Below the pieces are notes generated by a model. The model searched no databases, was not told where the DNA came from, and worked only from the letters and a program-made list of their open reading frames with translations. Shown here in pieces: positions 12,015 through 25,600 of a stretch of DNA of 64,000 nt. The position numbers and the translations under genes are program-made. Numbering within the stretch: position 1 is the first letter of the stretch; each line of letters starts with the position of its first letter. The stretch is from Beaufortia kweichowensis (lineage: Eukaryota > Chordata > Actinopteri > Cypriniformes > Gastromyzontidae), in the NCBI GenBank assembly GCA_019155185.1, contig CM032813.1, positions 13,931,561 through 13,995,560 on the forward strand. The letters are read 5' to 3'.

Positions 12015-14504
12015 AAAAGTAAATGAACTTTTCGGCACAAACTAGTAATCATGATAAATGTCCAGTGCAAGATGCACAAGCTTTTAGCTTAAAGCTGTTT
12101 GTAGGTTGATTTAAAGATCATGTACTCTTGTGTATATTTGTGTGTTGTTTTCAGAGCTGTTCTTTGTACAGAAACCGATGAAATAGTGCCACCAGGTAGT
12201 GAGCACCTCAGGTTCATCATATCTTACAAAATTCAGTCAACAGACAAGACATTGCAAACATTTCTGGCAGTCTAGTTTGAAGCGTCATAACCAGTTGCAA
12301 TATTTTAGGTTTTGCTTTTTTATTCTGTGTGTTTTTTGACTTAATATGTTTTGTATAATTGGTTTTGTCTCTGTAAAGATGTACATAATTTTGAAATGAT
12401 TAATAAACTCTTCTTGTTTTAGTAGTATTTGGAGCTCTTGTGCCAAACTTTGGTAATAATTTATCAGGTAAGCTAATTAATAAATGGCTTAAAAACGAAA
12501 ACTTTACTGATGTGAGAGGTTTCTAAATATTACTTAGTTATTTAAAGGTTTTTACTAGTCAAGCTGTCAATTGCTGTTCATGAAGAATGAATGTTCATGA
12601 TTATAACCAGCAGGGGGAGACACGAGGATGGTTTAAAATTAGAGGGATTTGCAATTTGCTTCATTCAAATGAAATGATAATATCGTGTGCTCTTAATCTT
12701 CCATGATACATGCATGTTTACGTTTTTAATACATTCTGTGGTAATTTATATTTCAAGTACTGACTGAAAATGTCGCTGGAATTGCCCATATTGGTAAATA
12801 AACATAAAAAAGATAAATGTTAGAGTGTATTTTATTCAATTTAATCTATTAAAAAACACAATTCTGTATTTATCACCCAAGCTGATGCTGCATTAAAACT
12901 AAGAATGTATTCAATGTGTCCTGTTATTAATGTAAAGCCAAAGCTGAAAGGTCAAAGTAAAGATGTAGTGATGTACTGTGGAGAATAATTTCATTTTCAT
13001 CTGCAGCATCATTACATGTCTGTAAGCCTCTCATGTATTGGACCTTTTCGAGGTCTGATGTGTGTCGACTACCTGCTGAATGACGTTCATACACGTTCAG
13101 AAGGGTTTTATCAGACTAAAGCTTATGAGATTTATTCACTGAACACAAAGGGAATCTGTTTTTGATGGCATGATTACCGATCTTGAAAGCCTCTCACGAA
13201 GCAGGTAATTGTGTTGTGAAGGTTATTTTGCTCTTGTGGGGCTTTTAGATCATCATTCTCTTTTAAGGCACACACACCGCTCACATTGACTACAGATTTC
13301 AAATGTCTAGTCCCTATAAATCTAAGAAAAAATACATTATTTTATTTGGGATTTAACTGCCTAGGAAAATGTTTTGTCTTTTCAGAAGGTTTCTTTTTGA
13401 AATAATTCAGCTCTATTTATTTTAAGGTCCAGCTATTTTTATTTATTTGTTTATTATCATTTTCAACAGAATGGATTTAAAAACAGTAATATGTTAAACA
13501 GAGATGCAGTAGCCATGCTATCAGTCACCTAAAAAACAACATTAGATTCACATAAGAAGATGTGAATATTTTAGTCTTTCTGTGTCCCTATAAAATGTCT
13601 TTCCTTAGATTTTTCCCTACTTCTCAGTGAACTCGCTTTATAAAAACCAGCTGGGCTGACTCGTGGTGTGTAATTGTTTTCATTAGGTTAATGAAGCTAT
13701 GGGAGATAAGATACGAGCTCTTTTTATGGACCGTGAGGCTCATGGGAAAGTGGAACCGACAGGAAACGATGAATGTGAACTAACAGTCTCACAAAAAAAC
13801 ATCTACATGCAGTACTGAGTCAAACAGATCATCGCCTCTGACCTCCTGGTCTCCTCCTTGTGCCTCGACCTTCCTGCAACACTTGGAAAAGGATGAAAAA
13901 AACTTGTGTGGTTTTTCTCATACTTTATTCACTGTCATATTTTCTAATGAGTTAAGTTGCTCTGGTCATGAGCATTTCCTGTTCAGGGCTACATCTGGAG
14001 CAGACATATAAACATCTGTGGCTGATTTGGTCGTTCTGTTCCTCTGGGCTGTTTAAAAGCAGATCCAGGAGTGTTTACATTGGGCCTGTGGGGGAATGAA
14101 CGGCCAGACAAGCATGTGAACCAAAGCGAATGGGCAGAAAAGAGTCTCTGGTAACCCCAAAGAACTCCCCGCTTTCTCCTCTCCCCTTTAATATGTGAGA
14201 TCTGATCTGATGTGTGTAGTGTGTGTGGTTGATCCTACATCCTCAAAGTCTTTTCTGAGATCTGGTTTCAGCTGAACAAATCCTTTATCAACCCTTAACG
14301 CCAGCGGGGGGAACGCTTAACAAGTGTTATAAGTCAAAGGGATTTTGCCTATCGAGTTTCCCGTCTTAAATAACAGTTCTTGCTGCGCTCGGACTAAAGT
14401 TGCATAATTTCAGAGCAAACCATGTGTGGTTAGGCACATTTATATTCAGGATTTTGCTCTATTCGATTAAAAAAAAATAAAACCAACATGAGTGGTGTTA
14501 TGTT

Positions 14505-14700
14505 TGGTTGCCGGGGAGTGTTACGAGGTTGCTAAGGTGTTTTGAGTCATTTTACTACTTGGGGTAACCTGAATCAAATACCCCCCTCGAGTCTCAATAA
14601 TATTCTGGTTGTTATAGATGTCTGGGTGCTTGTTATGCAGTTGCTAAGGTGTTCTAAGGATGTTCTGGGTGGTTGCTAGGGTGATTTGGATTTTAAAAAC
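14505..14700 (+). repeat. GGTTGCTAAGGTGTTCT-type minisatellite-like repeat
   Basis: Degenerate tandem units such as GTTGCTAAGGTGTT, TTGCTAAGGTGTTCTAAGG and GGGTGGTTGCTAGGGTG. This motif is common in fish intergenic DNA. Related patches lie at 26,885-26,960 and, inverted, at 31,695-31,805. Confidence 0.6.
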
Positions 14701-14844
14701 CTAATGCGATCAGCATGGCGTGCGTTCTGCTGCTAGGGGGCGGTATAAGACGAGTGTTACTGTGTATCTTCTATCATCTCTATTTTAGCAAAACTAAAAG
14801 GCAGACCTGAAAATTTCCATTCTTTGGGATGCACAAACATTCAC

Positions 14845-15025
14845 TCTTAAAAATGAATGTGCTGCAATATAGAAGAACCACATTTCAGTCAAATGTTCTT
14901 AAAAGAACCAAAAATTTCCACTACAAAAAACCTCTTGCAGTAAGGTGCTGTGGATGTTAAAGGTTCTTTATAAAACCATTCGGCCACAACTCCTTCTATA
15001 GCATCACCTTTATTTTTAAGTGTAT
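14845..15025. mobile_element. palindromic MITE with CACTCTTAAAAAT / ATTTTTAAGTGTA ends
   Basis: The left end CACTCTTAAAAATGAATG and the right end CCTTTATTTTTAAGTGTA are roughly inverse. The interior has AGAACC and GGTTCTTTATAAAACCATT blocks. This is a common teleost non-autonomous element. A diverged relative is at 38,035-38,265. Confidence 0.55.
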
Positions 15026-16779
15026 ATAGTAATAAAATTATATCCAGAGTGATTTTCTCTGTTCAGAGTGTCTTACATCTCCATCAGTATTCTAGTGTGT
15101 CTGTTTAAAGCATAAGCATGACTTTCTCATGAGATAAAACCTCTGTAAGGGGGTGAGAGGAAAAGCAAAAACAGAAAGGACAGTGTGAACGTTTCGCTTG
15201 CTGTTTTCTCTCTCAAGTCTGCATCTATTCACGGACGGTCAACTCATCAGTCAGAATCTCACATCCCGTGTCAGTTTACTTTTATCATGGGAAGAGAGAA
15301 TAAACCCTATTAAGAATGAAGTGCTGTAAACAGGAAAGACTCCCATTGAGCTACTGTAAGCTGAAATAAAATGATTTGTTCTGAATTGAACTTCAGATGA
15401 TGGATGTGAAGAGGCTCTCTGATGAACTATTAAGGAAAGATTTCAGTCCATCTCGTTCTCAGCTTAGCTTTCTCTACCTTGATGCGTCTTACTGAAAAAA
15501 TATCATATATTATTAACATTATTTAAAGTCCAGAGTTCTTATTAAACAAAATCTAGTTGCATATTGGTCAATTATATGAAGCCAAATATGGTTTTAAGAT
15601 CAGGTTTGGCAATACCACCCAGTCCAGTATGTGAAAAGTGTAGTATTACTTGAGTGAATAAGATTTGTTTCCCTCATTTAGAAAACTGTGTAGAAATGTT
15701 TACCTTAAATTAGGACATATTATATTACTGTAGTCTCGTTGAGAAACAATGTGGTGGCAAATGGGTAAAAGGTATGAAACACCTTTCCAAGAAAATGAAT
15801 TTTTTTTCTATTAGAAAGCTTTCTCTTGTTTTCCATCAAGAATGTAAAAATGTTTAATCTCAAAATGAAATCTCCTCCATCTTAATTGCCATTGTTTTGT
15901 TTCCTTTTCTTTTAAATCCTTTAAAACCCACAAGGCAGGATGGCCCTGTATCACACATACAGTTAATGTCACACCCCGGTAACAGTTGCCTAATGCTCTG
16001 ATCCAGGAACAGCTTCTCCTGTTGATTCCTCAGATCAGTGTGTGAACTATTAAATGTCAGAGGTCATGTGTAAAGCTGTGCTGACCGTGACTCATCCACT
16101 GCTGATGATACAGTTTTGTATGATATTTTGTCACTTGTGATGATTTCTATAAAGCTTTGACCTTTACCTGAGACAGTGCTTATGTTTATTTAACTGATCT
16201 TGGGTTTTGTGAAAAGGTCAGAACAAAGAAACTCATCCTGAAAAACAGAGACAGTAAAAACAGCTCATGCGGATGAACTGATAAAGACAGTTTCAGAAAG
16301 ACAACATATCATTGTATTAATAATTGTTTCGAATGTATAAATATTGTATTAATATTTACAGGTGTGTGTATGCAATTTAATTTTGACCTGTTGCCATGAA
16401 GACGAGGTACAAGAAAACAAGTTGACCCTCCCTTCTACTGCAACACAATGATGCGGTAACTCCTAAAATGCCACGAGACTCCGGTCCTTTGGGTTTGATC
16501 ATGCTGTACCACCCCACCTCTCACCTGACCTTATCCCTGTCTGGACCTGTCCTCTTTATGACGTAACAGACAGTTTTGCAATTAAGTAAAAACACCGACG
16601 GGTTTATAGTAAATCACGTGACCCATCAGGTTGTGTTATTGTTTATATCTGAAATGAATCCAGATATCTACCTCCTCACAATCTGAGTAGTGTGGAGGTG
16701 TTTGTTCATCACACTATGTTGAGTTTCCATGTTTAATAGAGTCTTTCAATAGACATAATGACTTTTATACTGTACAAAC

Positions 16780-16960
16780 TGTATATTGTATGATGTATTC
16801 CTCACTTAATCCCTAAACCTAACCCTCACACAAACATTTCTACATTTTTAATAAACATAATTTTACATGATTTATAACCTGTTTTTTCTTATAGGGACCA
16901 TAAGGAAAGGTCAGACTTTGGTTATGGTATTGAGTTTGGTGTCAGATTTTTTTGGTGACC
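16780..16960. repeat. dispersed repeat with CCCTAAACCTAACCCTCACA
   Basis: It contains CCCTAAACCTAACCCTCACA, then a TTTACATGATTTATAACCTG block and a TTATAGGGACCATAAGG block. This is a familiar cyprinid intergenic repeat. A second fragment is at 27,885-27,985 (TTTATAAGCTG ... GGTCCCCACAAGGTTG). Confidence 0.5.
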
Positions 16961-19900
16961 TTCTCTCAGGTCTCTCACTTCTAATGTGGCATCCTGCAGA
17001 GAAACTGACCTTAAAAACGCTCTAGAGGCAGAATCCAGATCTGCTGCTGTAGACAGGGAGGCTTTGTTGAGCTTCTGAGAGTGAAGGGCCATTTCCTGCC
17101 ATCACAGGAAGAAGTCGTATTGGAAACAGATTTGCTCTCCCGTCGGAGTCTGTGATCTGGACCTCTGTGGCAATCGTTAAAGAGAGAAAAGAGAGAGGAG
17201 AAAAAAGGGGGGAGAGGAGAATTATATAGTTGATTAAGGTTTATGTATAAGTTTGAAAGAAAACGTTTAAAATATAATCATCTTTATCCTTTTTAATCTC
17301 TTTCTCTCTTTCTATTCTTTGCTTGGCTCCTGTTTTAGCACAGACATTTCAAATATAAACACACAAAGGACAGCCACATATTGGAGACACCCAATCATCA
17401 GGGCGGACACGGGTTGCCAGCACAGGCTGAATCTCATCAGCTGTAACGTAAATACTGCAGCAGATTCAGAGTAAATCCCTGCAGGAACTCATACCGGTGG
17501 GAGTGAAGATATGAAATCTTCCAGTGAACGCGGCCAGCCATCTATTGGGTATATATAAAACTGTCAAAGCAGAGCCAACTGACCCTGGCGTCAACCCAAA
17601 CATCATCTTCCTGTAGCGAAATACAGCTGATTGTGTTTAAATGAAGTGTGGGTATGTGTCATGATGGTTATGATGATAGTTATAGTTGTATAATCCGTGG
17701 AACAGTGAGATCTATGTCTTGATTGTATAACTGTCTCGTATATCATGCATCCAGCACGGGACGGAAAACATATGTTTAGTTTTGTTACGCTTTGTTTGTG
17801 TAAAATGTTGCTTGTAAAGCAGTATTTTTATAATTCACAAACTCGAAGCAGTAGTTTAGTCTCTCTAATTTAATTTTACAGGTATGAGGCATGTTTTATA
17901 TAAATATTACCAAAACAAATAAAAAAGTATCATTATTATAATTAAGTATAAAGCTTAAAGACATAAAAATGCTCATTTCTTTGCAGCAAGCTAAAATATA
18001 AAAATAAATTTTAATCTAGACAAAAATGAACATTACAATGAAAATTCTCTCTCTTGCAAACTGCTTGCATTAGATAATAAAATTATTAAATCAATATTTC
18101 CAGACAGAACTACATTCTGCCTAAAATAACCTGGACACATTTCAGTAGCCGTTCCCTATAGGAGTCAAGCTGTAGAAGTGGGTTGCCGTGGAGATGACCC
18201 TGGGGTCAAAGGAAGTGTGCCAGTGTGAGGACCCCCCACACTGAGACTGTGTACATTACTGTAACACTCCAGATGTCTGTTGGGCTTTTCACTTTTCTAG
18301 CAAACCAACATTAAAGAGTTACAGATAATTAAAAATATAAACAAAGAATAAAAAAAGTAATTTGGGAAGGTGTGCGCTTATTTCTGGGGCTATTGTAAAT
18401 CCACAAAATTATCTGCATCACACATTACTGCACGTTTATCCCATATGCAGGTAACAAATGTAATGGCTGTGCATATACAGAATTGACAGAATTTGTTGTA
18501 TTTATCCTCTCTGAGCTACAACAGTGTTTGTTTTTCTTCACAGATCTGCATTAATCAAAATGAATGGAGTTTCAGCTTTCCGTACATGTAACTCTTGGCT
18601 GAAGTTGAACAACTGTTCAACTGCCATCTGGAACAATTCAAATAAGTCAGAGGAAAGATTTGTCCCGGCAGAAAGATGTTTAACATGTGAGCAGTGTTTC
18701 AGAAAAGCTCCCTGCAGGAACAGAAATGCAATTAGTGTAAAAAGGACACAAGATTAAAGTTACCTTCATTCTGACACATACTGCATTACTGTAAGTCTAA
18801 AAACATCTAGACACAATACACCCACTCATTAAAGCAGTCTAATCGTCGGTCCCTATTGGTCTCCCCAGCTAGTACATTTTAGCACGTCTAATCTTTATTC
18901 TTTGTTTATCTAAGCGAGTTAACTCCAGTCTATTTCACTGTATTTTGTTTCACTTCCGTGAATTTTCCTCTCATTCTTTTCACTCTTTTCTTTCTTTAAG
19001 CAGATTCTTCTGCACCGCTGCATGTCCCGGCAGGAAGGCTTCAAAGCTTTTTGTATTCTGGGTTGGTGAGGTAAGCCCTTGACTTTACCTGGACAGGTGC
19101 TGGCAGCCAGGCATATGTTTCTTAAAGGGTTAGACGAGGCTGATGTGAATATGTAAAGCGGCAGCTTTCTAAATGATTAGGTTTCAGAGATGTAGGCAAA
19201 GGTAAGTTAGTGCCGCCGACATGTCTCACATGCAAACACGTGGCCTGTGATCAAGACTGCACAGCGGATGTGTTCAAAACACATCGTTCATGTTTCTGCA
19301 ATCTGTCGGGTTACGATTAAAGTCTTCACACTGCTCTCGTTGCCCTAACGTTGTTGGTGGGTTGCGCTACTCGTCAGCTTTTAAAAATCTTACATTGCAA
19401 CTGTGCAATATCTACTGAAATGTTTTTAAAGATATCTTTATATTTGTTCATTTTGGGTTTCTCTTTTTTGGTCAATGTGCATTTGTAACCACCCCTAATA
19501 AGTTTTTATATAACAAATCATACAGAAGTGTAAAATTGTTTGCAGTACTGTTCCACTACAGTTTATGCAAACTGACATTAAAGGAAAATGTAACTGTTTC
19601 ACATGGTAGTGGCTTTGTATGAACTTGTACTGTATGTGAATCATACAAAAATCAAAGCATGAGCGTTCACCACAACACAACCGTCAAAGAGGCGGAAGCT
19701 GATCGTATTTTTAAAAAATAACATGAACTTTTTTATATTTTTTTAGTTTGATTATTTGTATTAAAATTTGATAATTCTTTCCATCAGCATATAGTGTGTC
19801 ATGATTAGATTAGAAATGAACTATGAAATATTAAAATGAATGTGGAACAGTGACAGTTAATGTTTATGAAATCTATAGTTTGTTTCCTGCAGATGAGCGT

Positions 19901-21855
19901 GAGCTGCCCTTTACTGATAAAACAGCACTAAATGATTTTACAGTGTCAAAAGATATTGTGTGACTAATCACGAAGCCCGTGAAGATGTACAGTGAGTCAG
20001 ACGCCGCACCTCTCTGTGCCTCGTGTTGTTGTTCAATGGAAACGCCTGAGAAATCAGGAAAAGAAAAATCTATTTGTATGTATTACAAGCGAGGAGATCC
20101 AGGGCTGAAATTACAGTTTGACTTCAATCAGTCTGGATCTTCTCAGTAAAGCACACAACTGCCAGAGAGTTTCGGCAAGAGAAGTAGAGATGTTTCTCTA
20201 ACAGGCTGCTGGACGAACTGGCCGCTATATATCATTCTGTCTCTCAGATTTTGCCTATATTTGTACACCAAGCGGAGCAGAGAATAAACAGACAGAGTTC
20301 AGTTTCTCTGGCTTGTGAAGCTCTGAAGCACGAGGCTGAACCGCTTCCAGTGTTTCCTCACATAAACCACAAATGAACCGCAAGTGTTCACTGCTCTTCA
20401 TTAGACCGGTCTGAACTCGAATAAGAGTAAAGGAGGATCTGTGCCATTCAAATAGTTTGACTCTCAAGTATAGCAGAAACTTTTTCCTGCAAATACTTAT
20501 CATTTCTGCCGAGTTTGTGTGGTTTAAAAAACATGTTATGTATGTGTGTCCTCACAAAACTAAAGTGTGTGTGTATAAATTAAGCAAATAAAGATGTAAA
20601 AACGGAATGTCTTCATTTAGAAAGATAATAAACGTATGTGTGAGAGAGATCAGGTAGCGCGCTTGTAATCTGAGAGCACAATTACTTTGCTCCAGCACCA
20701 TGCCAACTGCCCTGTTTCTCTGCCTCATTAATCTAACACACACCGCTGTGACCATTTACACAAAAAAACATGAAACGTTGCCAGGAACATCTGAAAAGTG
20801 TTTTTGGGGGCCAGTAAACAGTTTGTGAGCTCTAAGGGCTAAATTTACTGCGTTGTCAAACAGTTGCTGTACAAAACTAACTCTGTCATTATTAACTACC
20901 CTTAAAATCCATGTATGACTCTTACCTCTGTAAGAACACAATAAACTATATTTTGAGAAATGTCTCAATGGTGTCATTGTTTTTCTTTTTTAAATATCTT
21001 CTACTTATGTTCTGCAGAAGAAAGAAAGTCATACATGTTTGTATTGTCATGACCACATCACCACGAACACACGTATAAATAAGTCGGGATAAAATGAATT
21101 AATGGTGCATCAGTTTTGTCCGGTGTGCATTTATGACCTCATCTGCTCATTTTTTTTACTCGTCCGTCTGTGTGGTAGCTCAGGTACACCAGAGCAACAC
21201 AAAGGAAACATCATGAATTACTGCTGTAGGGAAACTAAATACAGGGACAGACTAAACCCCATATGGCCCCTTAATCTACTACCTGAAAGCAGGGCTGTGC
21301 TTTTCCTTTCATCTAAACTCATGGATTTTGTGTGACACCTTTAGAATTTATGGGTGTGTAATGTTAAATTGATCAGATTTTTTTTGTTTAGATAATATCA
21401 AATTAAATCATTATATGTATAAAATATATTCTATATTAAAATTATATATTTGAAAATGATCATGTTAATATATAGGATTTAGTTGTCTGTTTTTGTTTGT
21501 TTGTATAACCCCAGTTTTAATACAAATATCAAACTATGGTGTCTATAGTGAGACAATGGTAAATTTGTAGCTACTGTAGTAAAAGCATTGTTAATTTTTC
21601 TATGCACAGTGTTTGATTTGCTTTTACAGCCCTTGTAAAAACAAATGTACATTACTTTTGGAAAAAAAAACAGAAATGCCAAAAACCAAAGCAGACTTAT
21701 GAATCCACAATAGAAGGATTACACTATCAGGATGGCCTTCACATGAAAGCCAATGTAATCCCTCCCTTTCCTCCCTGAAGACCACTCGCTCACCAACAAC
21801 AAGAACTGTGTTTATAATGCTCAACCTGAACTGAAGCTCTAAATCTCAACAATTA

Positions 21856-21945
21856 TCCTTAAAGATATTTGCTGCTTTGGTACAATGACCTTTGTGAGAA
21901 AGCGCTATACAAATAAAATTGAATTTAATTGAATATTTCCCAATA
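21856..21945 (+). mobile_element. LINE (L2-type) 3' tail fragment
   Basis: TTGCTGCTTTGGTACAATG followed by AAAGCGCTATACAAATAAAA and a degenerate TTGAATTTAATTGAA run is the 3' end characteristic of fish L2-type LINEs and their SINEs. A more diverged copy of the same tail is at 34,905-34,985. Only the 3' fragment is visible here; no reverse-transcriptase reading frame was found. Confidence 0.55.
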
Positions 21946-22441
21946 TCAGGAATCCATACAGTACTGTAAATCTATCACAGAAATGAGATCTAGCTTACGT
22001 GTTTCATTTTCTCAGGCCTGATGCCCGTGGTGCTGCTTGAAGATGTTGTAATTCATCCCAGATGAGTGTCAGTCAAAGCGACTGCCACCGGTTCAGGGGT
22101 CACCAGAGGTCACTGAAAGGGGTTACTATTGCCCGAGGGGGCCAGAGGTGATGGGATCTCTGAAACAAAGACACATTGGTTGCCCTTCTGCTTCATGATC
22201 ACTTCAACAAGGAGCTTTGAGTTTTTGACGAGTTTAACCGATAACCGTCTGTGTCTGATTCTAGATCTGATCTTCATCAAAGCATCTTTATCAGACCTTC
22301 AACCACACTTTTGCCTTCAACTTAGTGCTCGTGACAGAGAACTGTGTTTAATTAAATCTGATTGCAGTCCTTAACCTTGTCACATCCATCTCAATGTACA
22401 ATCACAAGATAAAAACAACCTTCAACAGTCTAGAATAGAGG

Positions 22442-22624
<183 letters not shown>

Positions 22625-25600
22625 TTTTTCACAGCGATACCAAATAACCAATTTTGGTTCCCCAAATAACTATTCAGCCAAGGGTTCTCAAAAGAAACAT
22701 TTCTTTCTCACTATTTAACGTAACAGCACTCGCATTTATAACCAGCTTCATGGTTTAAATTATAATTCTTGTGCAAACAGTGTGGAAAAAAATCTGCATT
22801 TAAGGTTATTAGTCTCAAAGAACAAAAATAATATTTATGGATTACCAAACACTGAAAATGTAATCATGCATGCTTCTCATAAGGACATCAAACATAAATA
22901 CATGAAATTAAAAATGATATTCATCCTGATCTCAGGACTACAACCAGATGGAATATTCCTTTATTCTTATGATGTGAAAATGAGCAACATGCTTTTGTTT
23001 AAGTGATGTATGATGTGTGTGAGTCTTTGCCTTGTGTCTGTTTATGTGTGTTCTCACTGGAGGACTGCCCGACCTTCATACGACTGCCAAGGGAGTGTGA
23101 GAAGGAGTCAAGCGTGTACACACACACATAGATTATGACTTCCCTCCACCTGGCTTGGCTGTTTGTGAAAAGATGGGTCCCCGGATGAGTGTGAGGACTA
23201 TAGCAATGCTGGGTTTTCTCCCGTCTGACCTTGAGGTCTGCTCCCCATCATGCACCGGAAACACATCCACAAACCCACTTTAAAACATGCAGGAAACAAG
23301 GTCTGGACCTTATACACACACACATTCACACTCGACTCCCTCCCCGCGAGAAGCACAAGGCAGCCAGGACCCCAGCCGACACAACTGACAGACTATTTGA
23401 CATCTCTGTATACACACACATACATTTTCTTCCCACAGTAAAGGGGTCTGTTTTCTCCAGACGTCCACTGTAATCTCTTTCCAACTAAAATCAGTCTTCA
23501 TCGTAGGCCCAATCTGTCCGTCACCCTATGACTGAAGTCTACCCAAGATCTTCTATCTTTCTCTGCTTTCTCTCGTTCAGACATGCAGATAATGACTAAA
23601 TACAAACGAGCGTCCATTCATCTCCGTGCGGCCGAGGAAGCCGTTTCATTCATTACCCCTCAAGCTGAGATCTGCTGAACAGAAGACGCCTGTCGACACA
23701 TTCTCTCTGCGAGACAGATAATGAGCCTCCTGCGTGTGTTTACTCGCAGATTAATCACTGTAATGTTTTTTAGCGTGCCAGAATACCTGCTGATACCTCA
23801 CCCTCGTTTTTCCACCGCTACGGGGAAGAAAAACAGTATGGCAGTGAAACTGGGAAAAAGTGATGGAAAAGTCAGGAGATGGACTTAATGAAATTCTTCG
23901 TTATGTTTCAGTGAAATATTACTTCTTATATATCAAAACTCTTGAGGAGAATATAAGTACAGAACTATAAAATGAATGGGAATAGCATAGATTAGATAAT
24001 TTGGTATTATATATATATATAAATGTTTTGATTAACCTCTTTTGAAGCTTTAAAGGAGGCATTTGCAAGATTACAAGGACAAAAAACACAGTACATCAGC
24101 CAAAGTGTGTATACTGTAGGCTCTCCAATTTATCTTCACCAAAATTAGTATAGATATTAATGAGATTTCTTTAGTTGTGATTTTTAAAACAAAACATTAT
24201 TATTATTATTGCTCACAATAAAATCAGACAAATTTATAAGTATGAAAACATATTTCCATTAAAGCTAGAGATGTGAACATCATAGAGACCTGCAATCATC
24301 CACATACTCAATTCAGTAATTCACATGTTCCCAAACAAATTTTTATTGTGAATTTCATTCCATGCAGAATAAAGGAATAAAACAGACTGTATTGATATGG
24401 AGGTAAATGTCCGGCTCACATGGCCATAGGGCTGATGAAGTTCTCCCAAGTTTACACTTGGCATGAAACTGTGACTAAATAAACAGCATACTGTATATGC
24501 CTCACGCGCCACAGACAGAAGAGATAAAGACGTGAGGGGGTGGTTTCTCTTCAACATGTTCAGACGCTTCCACTGAAACCGAGTTCAGTCACTAATGCTG
24601 CCCGTTTACAATGACACACGAACCTGTGCACGCACACACACACACACAGATTCATACTGGAATGAAAATCTGAGGGGATTTTTGCCAAACCTCATACATC
24701 AAGACTATTCATGACTGCAGGGCATGTGTACACAGACACACACAAACACACGATTTCATTAGAGGAATATTCTGTTTTCACTTCTGTTTCTGCCCGGAGT
24801 GGAACGTGCTTTGGCTTTACTTGTGAAGGGTTGTGCGTGGGTATATTTGTACCTCCACCGGTTCAATTGCCTTAAGCTGCACATTTCTTATTTTAGGAAA
24901 AACACTCACAGTCTGACATACAATCACTGAAACAAATGTAGAAAATATAAGAAACGTGCCCCATTTTTAAATAAGCAGTTAACATTAAAAGTCATAGAAA
25001 TAAAGATTGAATGAAGGACAGAATGTGGTTATTTACTCAAAATCTTTTTCTACATCTAAATGTACAAAATAAATAAACGTGGGGGAAGATTTCATTCCAT
25101 TCTTTCAGAGAGTTACCGCTTGGCTTTAGATGACTTGGATTATAGCTAAAATATATATTTCTTTAGACATACAGTAGTCAGTTTTTTAACCTAATGGCAT
25201 CCGTCCTTTTGTATAGAATAGAGAATGTCCAAAATTTCTCTTTTTGTGTTTCATGAAAGAAAAAAAGTCACACATGTTGATCTACAAATGTGGCCTTGTC
25301 TGTGAAAACAAATTATGAGATACTGAGCATCAAAGTTTGATTTCCCCTATTAATTTTACTATGATTTCAATCTTTAATTATATTAAGGCTCTCAATATTA
25401 AAGATATTAAGGTTATATTTTCACAGAATGTTCCTAAAATTATTTAGTTCATCTATTATGTATCATCCAGATACCAAACAAAACACAAAATACATCATTT
25501 TAACATACTACATACCTATTTCTGCACACAAAATATTTGATTTTTGATGTTGAAATGGCATCACAAATGTTTCCGAAAGCAACAAATACAGTGTGATTTT

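Larger units (their letters stand above)
12415..22440. other. gene desert, left part
   Basis: No reading frame with family resemblance or plausible splice pattern was found on either strand. Recognisable content: GGTTGCTA minisatellite-like DNA (14,505-14,700), a palindromic MITE (14,845-15,025), a CCCTAACC/GTCCCCA-type dispersed repeat (16,780-16,960), half of an AGTTCACCC-type MITE (20,975-21,060) and an L2-type tail (21,856-21,945). The stretch at 13,600-13,790 is more complex and TAAT-rich and may be conserved regulatory DNA. The rest is unremarkable AT-rich sequence. Confidence 0.6.
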